A stretch of DNA of 64,000 nucleotides from Xanthomarina gelatinilytica (GTDB lineage: Bacteria > Bacteroidota > Bacteroidia > Flavobacteriales > Flavobacteriaceae), in contig NZ_ANLA01000007.1 in the NCBI RefSeq assembly GCF_000348685.1, positions 62,001-126,000 of the forward strand, written 5' to 3'. The position numbers and the translations under genes were made by a program. Every line of letters starts with the position of its first letter. Positions within the stretch are counted from its first letter, which is position 1. Below are positions 19,029 to 29,074 of the stretch, one piece after another. The notes beneath the pieces are model-generated. The model saw only the letters and a list, made by a program, of their open reading frames with translations, did no database searches and was not told the origin of the DNA.

Positions 19029-19605
19029 GGAGTTATTCCAAAAGGAGCAAAAAAATGAAACACAGGCAAACCTGCCAGCAGGTCATGAAGCGCGTTTTCT
19101 CAAGAAATTGGATGCTGAGTTTTCCAAGACTCCTAAAACAACATGGTCTTGGTGGTATATAGCCGCTAGTATTGTTGTGGTTTTAGGGGTGGGTTTTGGT
19201 ACCTTTAAGTACTTTCAAGTACCAGGAAACATCCAAGTGGTGGATACGCCTACGGATACAGAATTCAACAAAGGGGAAATACCAACTAGGACTTTGGGGG
19301 ATATTTCACCAGATCTAAAAAAGGTGGAAGATTATTACTTGGCGAATATCAATTTTGAATTGTCCAAAGTAACCCTAACCCCAGAAAACAAAGACCTTAT
19401 AGATGGTTACCTCACCCAGTTGGAGACTTTAAACCAAGAGTATAAACGCATCTCTTTAGAGCTAACCCATTCCGGACCCAACGAGCTAACCGTCAATGCC
19501 TTGATTACCAATTTAAAGTTTCGTTTAAACCTCATGTACCGTTTAAAAGAACAACTGGAAACTTTAAAAACAACCGATTCAATCAGAAAACGAACAAACG
19601 TATAA
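19012..19605 (+). CDS. Putative anti-sigma factor (single-pass membrane protein)
   Basis: A 197-residue protein with a short cytoplasmic N-terminus (MAQDIRELFQKEQK...), one membrane helix (about residues 45-65, WWYIAASIVVVLGVGFGTF) and a helical periplasmic domain. The order and 17-base overlap with the ECF sigma gene suggest it holds the sigma factor at the membrane. No zinc-binding anti-sigma motif (HxxxCxxC) is present, so this is inference from layout. Confidence 0.7.
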   Translation: MAQDIRELFQKEQKNETQANLPAGHEARFLKKLDAEFSKTPKTTWSWWYIAASIVVVLGVGFGTFKYFQVPGNIQVVDTPTDTEFNKGEIPTRTLGDISPDLKKVEDYYLANINFELSKVTLTPENKDLIDGYLTQLETLNQEYKRISLELTHSGPNELTVNALITNLKFRLNLMYRLKEQLETLKTTDSIRKRTNV

Positions 19606-19618
19606 AACAATCTTAAAA

Positions 19619-21091
19619 ATGAAACACATACTCATAACAAGCTTATTTTTTCTAACGGTCCTTGGAACAAAAGCCCAACAAAAACTGGAAAAAATATCCC
19701 AATCCATTAAAGTGACCGATCAGGTCACCATAGACTTAAATACCAATTACACCACTATAGAAATAGATACCTGGAACAAGGATCTTATAGAGATAGAAGC
19801 ATTTGTGGAGAGCAGCTCTCTAAGCAAGGAGGAGTTAAAAACCTATCTGGACAATTGGAAAATAGAAGTTGAAGGGTCTAACCATTCGGTAACGATTACT
19901 TCAGATGCCGATAACCAAGCTTGGGCCTATAATCATCAAATTTTAAGCGAGCAATCTTTTGGAGCCTTACAGGATCTGGAATTTGAATTGGCCAATATGC
20001 CCATTATGGATGGGTTGATGGAATCTTTAGACTTGGCCAATATGCCCAAAATGCCCAAAATGCCGAAACTACCAGAATTGCCCGAAGGCATGACCAAGTC
20101 TGATTTCAATTTCGAAAAATATCAAAAGGAAGGCGATGCTTATATGGAAAAATGGAGTAAGGAATATGGTGAAACCTACGGTAAGGAATATGCCAAACGT
20201 ATGGAAGCTTGGGCCAAACAAGTGGAATCCAGCGAGGAAATGAAAAACTTTCAAAAACGTATGGAAGCTTGGGGAGAACAATTTGGTAAAGAATTTGGAG
20301 AGCAATTTGGCAAAGACATGGAAGCCTGGGGCCAACAATTTGAAAAACGCATGGAAGCCAGGGCAGCTGCACTGGAACAACGCATGGAAGCCCAAGAACA
20401 GCGCAAAGAAGCCATGGAGGCTAGGGAAGAGGCTTATAGAAACCGAGCCAAAATCCGCTCAAACAGTCAAAAACCCATACAGGGTTCAGATGTTGGTATG
20501 AATGACCAAAAAGTGAAAAAGACCATAAGAATTAAGATGCCTAAAAAAGCCAAACTTAATTTGAATGTGCGTTATGGCGAATTGATTATGGCCTCAGCAA
20601 TTCACAACTTAAAAGCCGATTTGTCACATACCAGTTTCTTGGCAAATGGCATTGATGGAAGTGAGACTTCCATCAATGCTTCTTATTCCCCAGTGACAAT
20701 TTCCTATTGGAACTTGGGGGAATTAAAACTGAATTATGTTGAAAAAGCAGACTTAGGTATGGTTAACAGATTGGCTTTGAGTTCCAATTCATCCAATATC
20801 TCTATAGGCGAACTACAAGGCAATGCCATTATTGATGGGAGTTTTGGCGACTTGATTATAGGTCATATCTCAGCTGCTTTCAATAACCTAAATATTGTTT
20901 TGAAAAATAGCAAAGCAAGGCTAAGCTTGCCAAAAACTGATTATAATTTTCAATTTAAAGGAACATACTCCAGATTAAAACATCCCAAAAAAACTTCAGA
21001 CGAGATCAATACATCTTTTTCCACAGGCAATTTGGCCAGCGATAAAACCATTGTGGTAAATGCCAAGTACAGTCAGGTGACCCTACAATAA
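19619..21091 (+). CDS. Exported protein with charged Glu/Gln/Met-rich repeats and a C-terminal adhesin-like beta region
   Basis: A 490-residue protein with a signal peptide (MKHILITSLFFLTVLGTKAQ), an N-terminal beta segment, and a long predicted helix at about residues 140-285 built of imperfect repeats such as MEAWGEQFGKEFGEQFGKD and RMEAQEQRKEAMEAREEA. The last 200 residues are beta-rich with DUF4097-like repetition (NLNVRYGELIMASAIHNLKADLSHTSF). It is third in the sigma/anti-sigma operon and is a likely output of that sigma factor. Function unknown. Confidence 0.75.
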   Translation: MKHILITSLFFLTVLGTKAQQKLEKISQSIKVTDQVTIDLNTNYTTIEIDTWNKDLIEIEAFVESSSLSKEELKTYLDNWKIEVEGSNHSVTITSDADNQAWAYNHQILSEQSFGALQDLEFELANMPIMDGLMESLDLANMPKMPKMPKLPELPEGMTKSDFNFEKYQKEGDAYMEKWSKEYGETYGKEYAKRMEAWAKQVESSEEMKNFQKRMEAWGEQFGKEFGEQFGKDMEAWGQQFEKRMEARAAALEQRMEAQEQRKEAMEAREEAYRNRAKIRSNSQKPIQGSDVGMNDQKVKKTIRIKMPKKAKLNLNVRYGELIMASAIHNLKADLSHTSFLANGIDGSETSINASYSPVTISYWNLGELKLNYVEKADLGMVNRLALSSNSSNISIGELQGNAIIDGSFGDLIIGHISAAFNNLNIVLKNSKARLSLPKTDYNFQFKGTYSRLKHPKKTSDEINTSFSTGNLASDKTIVVNAKYSQVTLQ

Positions 21092-21110
21092 TTACAGCTT
21101 CTAAAAACAA

Positions 21111-21140
21111 AATCCCAAAGTGTGAACCTTGGGACTTTAT
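21111..21140. terminator. Possible bidirectional terminator between 21091 and secA
   Basis: TCCCAA (21113-21118) pairs with TTGGGA (21129-21134), with flanking AT-rich tracts on both sides. The stem is short with one internal mismatch if extended, so confidence is modest. Confidence 0.45.
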
Positions 21141-21225
21141 ATTTTAACACTATTTAAATGAGAAGCTTTTAACCGGCAACACTGTAAGTGGCGTTTGTGG
21201 TTTTGGCTTCAGGGTTGTTTGCTAA

Positions 21226-24200
21226 CTAATCTTCTAGCATCACCCAATCACCACTTGAAATTAAAGGTTCAGCTTGCTTGTATTTAAGGGTTTTGTTTTC
21301 CCCACTCATCACATGCTTTATGGTTACCTTATCATTTCTTCCAATTTTAGGTTTGTCACGAACAATGGTTTCCACAACCTCTGGTTGACGTTGTGTGTTT
21401 CCAGCAGCTCTGTTTTGTGCCGAACGCTCATCCAGATTAGGGATTTCATCTTTCTGTGTTTGTAAATTCTCTTTTTTTCTGGTTTGTTTGGCTTCTTGAA
21501 TGGCATTGGTTTCCTCACTAGGAAGTTCCCCTTTAAACAAGAAGGAAATCACATCTTTGTTTACTTGGTCTATCATGCCCTTGAACAATTCAAAAGCCTC
21601 AAACTTGTAAATAAGCAATGGATCTTTCTGTTCGTGAACAGCCAATTGAACCGATTGCTTCAACTCGTCCATTTTACGTAAATGGGTTTTCCAAGCATCA
21701 TCTATAATGGCAAGGGTAATGTTTTTCTCAAAATCTGTGATTAACTGTTTCCCTTCGGTTTCATAAGCCTTTTCCAGGTCTGTTACCACTTGTAGGGTTT
21801 TAACGCCATCGGTAAATGGTACCACAATACGCTTAAATTTATCACGTTGGTTTTCGTACACATTTTTAATAACAGGAAACGCCAATTCGGCATTTCTGGT
21901 CATTTTTTCCCTGTAATGCGTAAAGGCTGCTTTATAAACCTGTGAGGCAATGTCTTGAACCGATAGTTTTCCAAAAGCTTCTGCTGTTATTGGGGAGCTC
22001 ATGGAGAAATAACGAATCAGTTCAAACTCAAAGTTTTTATAATCGTTTGCTGCTTTGTTGGTTTCGGCAATACCTTCCGAAGTATCGTAGATCATATTTG
22101 CCAAGTCCACACGCAAACGTTCCCCAAAGAGGGCGTGGTGGCGACGTTTGTAAACCACTTCACGTTGCGAGTTCATCACGTCATCATACTCCAGCAAGCG
22201 TTTACGAACGCCAAAGTTGTTTTCCTCTACCTTCTTTTGGGCACGTTCAATGGATTTTGAAATCATGGAATGTTGAATCACTTCACCTTCTTTCAAGCCC
22301 ATTCGGTCCATCATTTTTGCAATACGTTCACTACCAAAAAGGCGCATTAAATTATCTTCCAAAGACACATAAAACTGCGAACTTCCTGGGTCTCCTTGAC
22401 GCCCAGCACGACCACGTAACTGTCTGTCCACACGACGCGAATCGTGACGCTCTGTACCAATAATGGCCAAACCTCCAGCTTTTTTTACGGCTTCCGATAA
22501 TTTAATGTCCGTACCACGACCAGCCATGTTGGTAGCAATGGTTACCTGACCGGAATTCCCGGCTTCGGCAACAATTTCTGCCTCTTTTTTGTGCTGCTTC
22601 GCGTTTAAGACGTTGTGAGGTATTTTTCTAATGCTAAGCATCTTGCCTAACAATTCACTTATCTCTACCGAGGTGGTACCAATCAATACTGGTCGGCCAG
22701 CTTCTGATAGTCGGGTGACCTCATCTATAACTGCATTGTATTTTTCACGTTTGGTTTTGTAAACCAAATCCTCTCTGTCGTCTCTGGCAATAGGTCTGTT
22801 GGTTGGAATTTCAACCACATCCAATTTGTATATTTCCCAAAACTCACCAGCTTCTGTAACAGCAGTACCTGTCATCCCAGAGAGTTTACGATACATTCTA
22901 AAGTAATTTTGAAGCGTAACCGTAGCAAAGGTTTGCGTGGCTGCTTCAATTTTTACGTTTTCTTTGGCTTCTATGGCTTGGTGCAATCCATCGCTATAAC
23001 GACGTCCATCCATGATACGTCCTGTTTGTTCATCAACAATCATGACCTTATTGTCCATAACCACATATTGAATGTCCTTTTCAAATAAGGCATAGGCTTT
23101 CAGGAGTTGGTTAAGGGTATGGATACGTTCCGATTTAATCCCAAAATCCCTAAACAATTCTTCTTTGGCTTCAGCTTCGGCTTCTTTGGATAGGTTTTGT
23201 GCTTCTATTTTAGCTATTTCGGTTCCAATTTCCGGCATCACAAAAAATTGTGGATCGTCGCTACCGGAAAGATATTCAATCCCTTTATCGGAAAGTTCAA
23301 TTTGATTGTTTTTTTCTTCAATCACATAATACAACTCGGCATCTACCTTTGGCATCTCCCTGTTGTTGTCGGCCATGTATTGGTTTTCGGTTTTTTGAAG
23401 CAATTGCTTGATCCCTTCTTCACTTAAAAACTTAATAAGTGCTTTGTTTTTTGGCATTCCCCTGTACACACGCAACAACTGAAAACCTCCTTCTTTGGTG
23501 TCGCCTTCAGCGATTAGTTTTTTGGCTTCGGCCAACACACCTGTTAAGTATTTGCGTTGTACCGAAACAATGTCTTCTACTTTTGGTTTTAATGCGTCAA
23601 ACTCATGGATGTCGCCTTTGGGAACAGGTCCGGAAATAATTAATGGGGTTCTAGCATCATCTACCAATACAGAATCCACCTCATCCACGATGGCAAAATG
23701 GTGTGGACGTTGTACCAGGTCGTTTGGCGAGTGGGCCATATTATCACGTAGGTAGTCAAAACCAAATTCGTTGTTAGTTCCGTAGGTAATGTCTGCTAGG
23801 TAGGCTTTTTTACGCGCAGCTGAGTTTGGTTGGTGGTAATCAATACAATCCACGGTTAACCCATGGAACTGAAAAATTGGGGCCATCCATGCGCTATCAC
23901 GTTTCGCCAGGTAATCGTTTACCGTTACCAAGTGTACCCCTTTGCCGGCAAGGGCATTTAAATACATAGGCAAGGTGGCCACTAAGGTTTTACCTTCCCC
24001 AGTTTGCATCTCGGCAATTTTACCTTGGTGCATGGCTATACCTCCTATAAGTTGCACATCGTAATGTACCATGTCCCAAGTAATGGGTTTTCCGGCAGCA
24101 TCCCAAGAATTGGACCAAATGGCCTTCTCGTTATCCAAGCTAACATAATCTTTTTCTCCAGACAGTTCCCTGTCGTAAGTGCTGGCTGTTACCGTAATCT

Positions 24201-24582
24201 CGGAGTTGTTAACAAAACGCTTGGCTGTTTCTTTAACAACGGCAAAAGCTTCTGGCAAGATCTCGTTCAATACCTCTTCGGTTACCTTATAAATGGTATC
24301 TTTTATGCCATCTATTTCTTGATAGATGTCCTCTCTTTTATCAATGTCTTCCGTGGCTTCGGCTTCGGCCATAAGTTTTTCTATGGTCTCGTGGTAAGGT
24401 TTCCTGGCTTCAGCAATCTGCTCTTTAAAAGCTGTGGTCTTGGCACGTAACGCGTCGTGGGATAAGCTTTCTAAAGCGGCCTCAAAGGTTTTTATTTTAT
24501 TTACTAAAGGCATGATGGCCTTGACATCTTGTTTCGACTTGTCGCCGACAAATATTTTTAGTACGGAATCTAAAAGGGTCAT
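21226..24582 (-). CDS. secA: Preprotein translocase ATPase SecA
   Basis: SecA is the cytoplasmic motor that drives unfolded proteins through SecYEG. The 1118-residue protein has the Walker A segment [20 protein letters not shown], the DEAD-type [16 protein letters not shown], the second helicase domain motifs [11 protein letters not shown] and [20 protein letters not shown], and the helical scaffold. It is longer than the E. coli protein (901) because of insertions typical of Bacteroidota. The C-terminus ([10 protein letters not shown]) lacks the Cys-rich zinc/SecB-binding motif. Start ATG at 24582. Confidence 0.97.
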   Translation of the reverse strand: MTLLDSVLKIFVGDKSKQDVKAIMPLVNKIKTFEAALESLSHDALRAKTTAFKEQIAEARKPYHETIEKLMAEAEATEDIDKREDIYQEIDGIKDTIYKVTEEVLNEILPEAFAVVKETAKRFVNNSEITVTASTYDRELSGEKDYVSLDNEKAIWSNSWDAAGKPITWDMVHYDVQLIGGIAMHQGKIAEMQTGEGKTLVATLPMYLNALAGKGVHLVTVNDYLAKRDSAWMAPIFQFHGLTVDCIDYHQPNSAARKKAYLADITYGTNNEFGFDYLRDNMAHSPNDLVQRPHHFAIVDEVDSVLVDDARTPLIISGPVPKGDIHEFDALKPKVEDIVSVQRKYLTGVLAEAKKLIAEGDTKEGGFQLLRVYRGMPKNKALIKFLSEEGIKQLLQKTENQYMADNNREMPKVDAELYYVIEEKNNQIELSDKGIEYLSGSDDPQFFVMPEIGTEIAKIEAQNLSKEAEAEAKEELFRDFGIKSERIHTLNQLLKAYALFEKDIQYVVMDNKVMIVDEQTGRIMDGRRYSDGLHQAIEAKENVKIEAATQTFATVTLQNYFRMYRKLSGMTGTAVTEAGEFWEIYKLDVVEIPTNRPIARDDREDLVYKTKREKYNAVIDEVTRLSEAGRPVLIGTTSVEISELLGKMLSIRKIPHNVLNAKQHKKEAEIVAEAGNSGQVTIATNMAGRGTDIKLSEAVKKAGGLAIIGTERHDSRRVDRQLRGRAGRQGDPGSSQFYVSLEDNLMRLFGSERIAKMMDRMGLKEGEVIQHSMISKSIERAQKKVEENNFGVRKRLLEYDDVMNSQREVVYKRRHHALFGERLRVDLANMIYDTSEGIAETNKAANDYKNFEFELIRYFSMSSPITAEAFGKLSVQDIASQVYKAAFTHYREKMTRNAELAFPVIKNVYENQRDKFKRIVVPFTDGVKTLQVVTDLEKAYETEGKQLITDFEKNITLAIIDDAWKTHLRKMDELKQSVQLAVHEQKDPLLIYKFEAFELFKGMIDQVNKDVISFLFKGELPSEETNAIQEAKQTRKKENLQTQKDEIPNLDERSAQNRAAGNTQRQPEVVETIVRDKPKIGRNDKVTIKHVMSGENKTLKYKQAEPLISSGDWVMLED

Positions 24583-24704
24583 TTGTATGTAATTTTTAGT
24601 TGTATCAGTTTATGGACCGATAAAAATATGTTATGTACTTTTAGAGGTTTTATAACCCTCAAAGGTACGGTTTGTTATTAAGTTTCCCGAAAAATTAAGC
24701 ACAA

Positions 24705-24729
24705 AAAAAGTCTCTGAACGAGACTTTTT
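24705..24729 (-). terminator. Hairpin terminator after the DUF2795 gene
   Basis: A perfect 10-bp stem AAAAAGTCTC / GAGACTTTTT (24705-24714 with 24720-24729) with a 5-base loop, flanked by A and T runs so it can work both ways. It lies 17 bases beyond the stop of the minus-strand gene at 24746. Confidence 0.85.
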
Positions 24730-24745
24730 AATAATTTGTTACTTA

Positions 24746-24967
24746 TTAGTATTCATCCTCATTCCAGAGGTAATCTTCGTCTGTTGGATAATCAGGCCAA
24801 ATTTCTTGGATTGATTCATATTGGTCTCCCTCGTCTTCAATAGACTGAAGATTTTCAACTACTTCCAATGGTGCTCCTGTTCTAATGGAATAATCAATTA
24901 ATTCATCTTTAGTTGCAGGCCAAGGCGCATCGCTTAAATATGATGCTAATTCTAATGTCCAATACAT
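24746..24967 (-). CDS. DUF2795 domain-containing small protein
   Basis: A 73-residue acidic protein matching the small DUF2795 family (MYWTLELASYLSDAPWPATKDELIDYSIRTGAP, then EVVENLQSIEDEGDQYESI). The N-terminal Trp-Thr-x-Glu-Leu-Ala-x-Tyr-Leu and Pro-Ala-Thr-Lys-x-Glu-Leu segments are characteristic. No enzymatic function is known for the family. It is a monocistronic gene with its own terminator. Confidence 0.88.
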   Translation of the reverse strand: MYWTLELASYLSDAPWPATKDELIDYSIRTGAPLEVVENLQSIEDEGDQYESIQEIWPDYPTDEDYLWNEDEY

Positions 24968-25126
24968 TCTTTAATTGTTTTTATTTTTTGCAAAAATAAA
25001 TTTTTAGTTCATATAAACAAGAAAAAAAGCAATTAATTGCTCATGAAAAAAAAGAACGTGTTTTCTCACTGTTTTTACTGAAAAATAGCCAATGTGTTTT
25101 CAGGTGTTTACAGTGAAAGAGACGGA

Positions 25127-25699
25127 TTAATACTTTTCGGGAATCCATTTAATTTCGTCTGCTTTTAAATCAGAAGACAACTTTCGTGCCAAGACAAAAA
25201 GGAAGTCAGATAGACGGTTTAAATACCTAAGTGTGTTTGGTTCTATGGGTTCCAAATCGTTTAAGGCAGTTGCCAAACGTTCGGCCCTACGGCACACACA
25301 GCGTGCTATGTGACAGAATGACACGGTTTGGTGCCCTCCCGGAAGGATAAAGTTGGTCATGGGTGGTAAACTCTCATTCATCTGGTCCATTTCCGTTTCC
25401 AGACGCTCTATGTTTGCATCCGATATTTTAGGGATGTTTAAACGTTCCTTACCACTTTTTAATAGGGCTTTATCTGGGTCTGTAGCCAAAATGGCACCAA
25501 CCGTAAAGAGCCTGTCTTGAATATGCGATAACAAGTCTTTGTAGTGCACATCCATGTCTTGATCTTTTAACAAGCCTATATGGGCATTCAATTCATCAAC
25601 GGTACCATAACTTTCTATGCGTATGTGGTGTTTTGGCACCCTGGTGCCACCAAATAAGGCCGTGGTGCCTTTATCTCCTGTTTTTGTGTAAATTTTCAT
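25127..25699 (-). CDS. Cob(I)yrinic acid a,c-diamide adenosyltransferase, PduO type
   Basis: This enzyme transfers the adenosyl group of ATP to cob(I)alamin, giving adenosylcobalamin. The 190-residue protein has the N-terminal ATP-binding segment TKTGDKGTTALFGGTRVPK, the SYGTVDELNAHIG motif, and the C-terminal CVCRRAERLATALN and RYLNRLSDFLFVLAR motifs of the PduO/MMAB family. It works in the same pathway as MeaB (16352-17428). Start ATG at 25699. Confidence 0.95.
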   Translation of the reverse strand: MKIYTKTGDKGTTALFGGTRVPKHHIRIESYGTVDELNAHIGLLKDQDMDVHYKDLLSHIQDRLFTVGAILATDPDKALLKSGKERLNIPKISDANIERLETEMDQMNESLPPMTNFILPGGHQTVSFCHIARCVCRRAERLATALNDLEPIEPNTLRYLNRLSDFLFVLARKLSSDLKADEIKWIPEKY

Positions 25700-26101
25700 G
25701 TGATAAAGTTAAAATGAAAAAGTGAAAAGGCAAAAGGTTATAGGTTAAAAAGTGATAAGGCATAAGCATAAGTGAAACGTGAAAAGTGCAAAGAGTTTGT
25801 TAGTCTGAGCTGAACCTGTCCTGAGCATATCGAAGGGTCGAAGACGCTTATTAAGAATTAAGAATTATGAATTAAGAATTAAGAATTATGAATTTGTGTT
25901 TATTAGTTCATTATTTCATTTACTCATTTAGAAAAAGCATAAGGGAAAAAGATATAAGGGAAAAGGCGTAAGAGAAAAGCTTATAGGTTAAGAGTGACGT
26001 GTGAAAGGTGAAACGTGATACGTTTTGTACATAAGGGGTAAAACTAAAGGAAAAGGTTCAAACTTGAAATTTAAAAAATATATTTACCTAACACCTAACA
26101 C
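25700..26101. repeat. Non-coding region with REP-like element and AT-rich satellite
   Basis: No gene is seen. At 25799-25850 lies a REP-like element (CTGAGCTGAACCTGTCC then GAGCATATCGAAGGGTCGAAG) followed by alternating AAGAATTA/TGAATTA units and a TTTGTGTTTATTAG tail to about 25930. The same composite unit recurs at 32518-32655. Flanks are runs of AAAAGTGAAA/GATAAGG-type low complexity. Confidence 0.8.
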
Positions 26102-26866
26102 CTAATGCCTTATAACAAAATCCTCTTTAGCCTGTTCTTTTCTAAAAAACACCAAGCCCCAAAAAAATGTATCGATGGTCGCTGTCACCTGAGGGTGTTT
26201 TTTAATATGCTCCCAAGCTTCTGTCATGTCTTTGGACCAGTAAATATCATCAAAAATAAACACCGAATCGTTGTGGGCTTTGGGCAGTAAGGTTTTAAAG
26301 TACCTTAAAGTGGCTTCCTTGCTGTGGTTGCCATCAAAAAATACCAAATCAAAATGGGTTTGTTTTAAAGCCGTCAACTGGGTGTCAAAATCCCCAACAA
26401 GAAGTTTGATGTTTTCAGTGTTTTTTAAATAGGTCTTGGCAGTGTCCGATATAGCTTGGCAGCCTTCAATGCTGGTCAGGCTGGCCTTGGGCTGTCCTAC
26501 ATGCAAAGCTTGGGTTGCAATACCTAGGGACGTGCCTAATTCCAAAAGTTGTTCACATTGTAAATACCGCACCAATCTAAAAAGCAATTTGGCTCTTTTA
26601 AACGAGGTTCCGGAGTGCTTGGCAATAGAGGAGATAGGTCTTGTAGTATGATTGGATACCTTGGAACCAGCACCTAAATCCGTGATGTTCAAGACCTGCT
26701 TGTTGGTTAACAATTGATTTCGGTAGGCTTTTAGCTCTTGGTATTCGGGATAGGTTTTGCTGTCATAAAAACATTTGGTAACCAGATTGTACACAAAAGG
26801 GGAATGGACCCCATGTTGGTTGGTGGACTTTAATAGAAATTTTATGTATTGTTTTTGTTGGTACAC
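26102..26866 (-). CDS. Class I SAM-dependent O-methyltransferase-like protein
   Basis: A 254-residue protein with a Rossmann methyltransferase fold. The SAM-binding region reads LLELGTSLGIATQALH, followed by LTSIEGCQ, LLVGDFDTQL and DLVFFDGNHSKEATLRYF, a layout like catechol O-methyltransferase-type enzymes. The N-terminus holds a conserved HGVHSPFVYNLVTKCFYD segment. The start is GTG at 26866. The acceptor is unknown. A heptanucleotide array lies upstream. Confidence 0.85.
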   Translation of the reverse strand: MYQQKQYIKFLLKSTNQHGVHSPFVYNLVTKCFYDSKTYPEYQELKAYRNQLLTNKQVLNITDLGAGSKVSNHTTRPISSIAKHSGTSFKRAKLLFRLVRYLQCEQLLELGTSLGIATQALHVGQPKASLTSIEGCQAISDTAKTYLKNTENIKLLVGDFDTQLTALKQTHFDLVFFDGNHSKEATLRYFKTLLPKAHNDSVFIFDDIYWSKDMTEAWEHIKKHPQVTATIDTFFWGLVFFRKEQAKEDFVIRH

Positions 26867-26940
26867 GGTTTCTGTTGTATGTTCCTGCCTGTCGGTAGAC
26901 AGGTTTGTTATAGATTTTTAGTTATCCCATAATTTTTTAA

Positions 26941-27064
26941 ACTCAACTCACAACTCACAACTCACAACTCACAACTCACAACTCACAACTCACATCTCAC
27001 AACTCACAACTCACATCTCACATCTCACAACTCACATCTCACAACTCACATCTCACAACTCACA
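26941..27064. repeat. Heptanucleotide tandem array (AACTCAC/ATCTCAC)n
   Basis: About seventeen tandem units of 7 bp, mostly AACTCAC with interspersed ATCTCAC variants, fill the gap between the ABC-F gene and the methyltransferase gene. The units are contiguous without spacers, so this is a simple-sequence array and not a CRISPR. Confidence 0.9.
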
Positions 27065-27106
27065 ACACCTAACACCTCACAACCTATAACTGACAACCGA
27101 CAACCC

Positions 27107-28969
27107 TCACCCCTCCAGTTTCGAACTTAATTCAAACCAGCGTAACTCCTTGGCTTCAATTTCATCCATGATCTCTTGTAGTTTTTGGGATAAGTCCTGT
27201 ATCTGTTCTGGACTTAGGCTATCGTCATGGAATTTGGCTTCCAAGGCTTTCTTGTCGTACTCCAGTGAGCTTAATTTACTTTCAATATTTTTATATTCTT
27301 TTTGCTCGTTGTAAGACAGTTTGTTGTTGCTGTCTTTTTTCCATTCTTTTTTGTCCTTTTTGGTTTCGTTGATGGAAGACTCTTGTGGCAGACTGTCTTC
27401 ATAGCTTCTAAAATCGCTATAATTCCCTGGAAAATCTTCTATGAGCCCTTCACCTCTAAACACAAATAGATGATCCACAACCTTATCCATAAAATACCGG
27501 TCGTGCGAAACCACTATCAAACAGCCGGGAAAATCCAATAAAAAACTTTCCAAAACATTTAAGGTAACAATATCCAGGTCGTTGGTGGGCTCATCCAGAA
27601 TTAAAAAGTTGGGGTTTTGAATCAAAACAGTACATAGGTACAAGCGTTTACGTTCTCCGCCACTTAGCTTTTCAACAAAATCATATTGTTTTTTTCTGTC
27701 AAATAAAAAGCGTTCCAAGAGTTGTTGCGCACTAATCTGTCTGCCTTTTTTTAAAGGGATGTACTCACCAAACTCTTTAATGACATCAATAACTTTTTGT
27801 TCTGGTTTTACCTGAATGCCTGCTTGGGTATAATAACCCATCTGTACCGTTTCACCCACTACAATTTTACCCGAATCCGGTGCTTGTGTTTGGGTAATCA
27901 GATTTAAAAAAGTCGATTTACCCGTTCCATTTTTCCCTATAATCCCTAAGCGTTCCCCTCGTTGAAAAGTGTAATCAAAGCCATCCAGGATTATTTTGTC
28001 TTTGTAAGCTTTGGACACCTTGTGCAGTTCCAAAATCTTACTGCCCAAACGTTCCATATTCAATTCCAATTGTACCTCATGGTCGTTGCGACGTTGCTGG
28101 GCTTTGTGTTTGATGTCGTGAAAATCGTCTATGCGCGATTTGGACTTGGTGGTTCTGGCTTTGGGTTGCTTGCGCATCCATTCCAGTTCTTTTTTAAATA
28201 GTTGTTTGGTTTTGCCAAGTTCCACGGCCTCATGTTCTATTCGGGCTTCCCTTTTTTCCAGGTAGTAGGAGTAGTTTCCTTTATAAGTAAACAGTTCCCC
28301 TTGGTCCAATTCAATAATTTCATTGCACACACGTTCCAGAAAATACCTGTCGTGCGTCACCATAAACAAGGTCATCTGTTCCTTGGCAAAAAAATCCTCC
28401 AGCCACTCAATCATTTCCAGGTCCAGGTGATTGGTAGGCTCATCCAAAATCAACAAATCCGGTTTTTTCAATAGGGCTATGGCCAAAGCCAAACGTTTTT
28501 TCTGACCTCCAGAAAGGGTGCTTACTTTTTGGTTTAGGTTTTCCAGTTTTAATTGAAACAGGATTTGCTTGTATTGGGTTTCAAAATCCCAGGCCTGATG
28601 ACTTTCCATCTGTTCAAAGGCCTTTTGAAATGCTTCGGTGTCCTCAGGATGTTCCAAAGCTTTTTCATAAGCTTTTATCACATCCAAAACTGGGTTCTTG
28701 GTGTCAAAAATAGCGGCTTCAACCGTTAAGTTGGGGTTCAAATCCGGGTCCTGCGCCAGAAAGGCGACCTGGATGTCTTTCCTGTAAACAATGCTGCCCG
28801 AATCCGGACTGTCTTTTCCAGAGAGCATGTTTAGGATGGATGTTTTTCCAGTCCCATTTTTAGCGACAAAGGCAATTTTTTGGTCTTTGTGGATGCTAAA
28901 AGAAAGGTCTTGGAAGAGGGTTAACTCTCCGTAAGATTTCGAAATATGTTCAACGGTTAAGTAGTTCAA
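27107..28969 (-). CDS. ABC-F family ATPase (Uup-like)
   Basis: A 620-residue cytoplasmic protein with two ABC ATPase domains joined by a charged linker and a C-terminal coiled coil (about 540-620), the plan of Uup/Ettx ABC-F proteins that act on ribosomes or DNA intermediates. Domain 1 has AKNGTGKTS and LSGGQKKRLALA; domain 2 has GKNGTGKSTF and LSGGERKRLYL; both have ILDEPTN. The TTG at 28969 gives the family N-terminus MNYLTVEHISKSYGE; the more upstream TTG at 28985-28987 would add six atypical residues. Confidence 0.92.
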   Translation of the reverse strand: MNYLTVEHISKSYGELTLFQDLSFSIHKDQKIAFVAKNGTGKTSILNMLSGKDSPDSGSIVYRKDIQVAFLAQDPDLNPNLTVEAAIFDTKNPVLDVIKAYEKALEHPEDTEAFQKAFEQMESHQAWDFETQYKQILFQLKLENLNQKVSTLSGGQKKRLALAIALLKKPDLLILDEPTNHLDLEMIEWLEDFFAKEQMTLFMVTHDRYFLERVCNEIIELDQGELFTYKGNYSYYLEKREARIEHEAVELGKTKQLFKKELEWMRKQPKARTTKSKSRIDDFHDIKHKAQQRRNDHEVQLELNMERLGSKILELHKVSKAYKDKIILDGFDYTFQRGERLGIIGKNGTGKSTFLNLITQTQAPDSGKIVVGETVQMGYYTQAGIQVKPEQKVIDVIKEFGEYIPLKKGRQISAQQLLERFLFDRKKQYDFVEKLSGGERKRLYLCTVLIQNPNFLILDEPTNDLDIVTLNVLESFLLDFPGCLIVVSHDRYFMDKVVDHLFVFRGEGLIEDFPGNYSDFRSYEDSLPQESSINETKKDKKEWKKDSNNKLSYNEQKEYKNIESKLSSLEYDKKALEAKFHDDSLSPEQIQDLSQKLQEIMDEIEAKELRWFELSSKLEG

Positions 28970-29023
28970 AACAGCTATTTTTTGCAAATAAACGTATAAA
29001 AACCAAAATTAACCACATTAGTT

Positions 29024-29052
29024 TTGATATTCCTACTGAAAAGTTATATTTG
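29024..29052 (+). promoter_or_regulatory. Primary-sigma promoter of the wza-wzc operon
   Basis: TTG (29024-29026), an 18-base spacer and TATATTTG (29045-29052) match the Bacteroidota consensus with the same spacing as the GT2 operon promoter. The -7 element ends 22 bases before the wza ATG. Confidence 0.75.
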
Positions 29053-29074
29053 TGAATAAACTATAAAGTACCTC

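Noticed and set aside
21942-22463. 173-codon plus-strand frame opposite secA
   Set aside because: It is antisense to highly conserved SecA helicase motifs and has no family resemblance; a codon-bias shadow.
26941-27064. CRISPR-like tandem array
   Set aside because: Units are 7 bp and contiguous with no spacers; no cas genes in the window.
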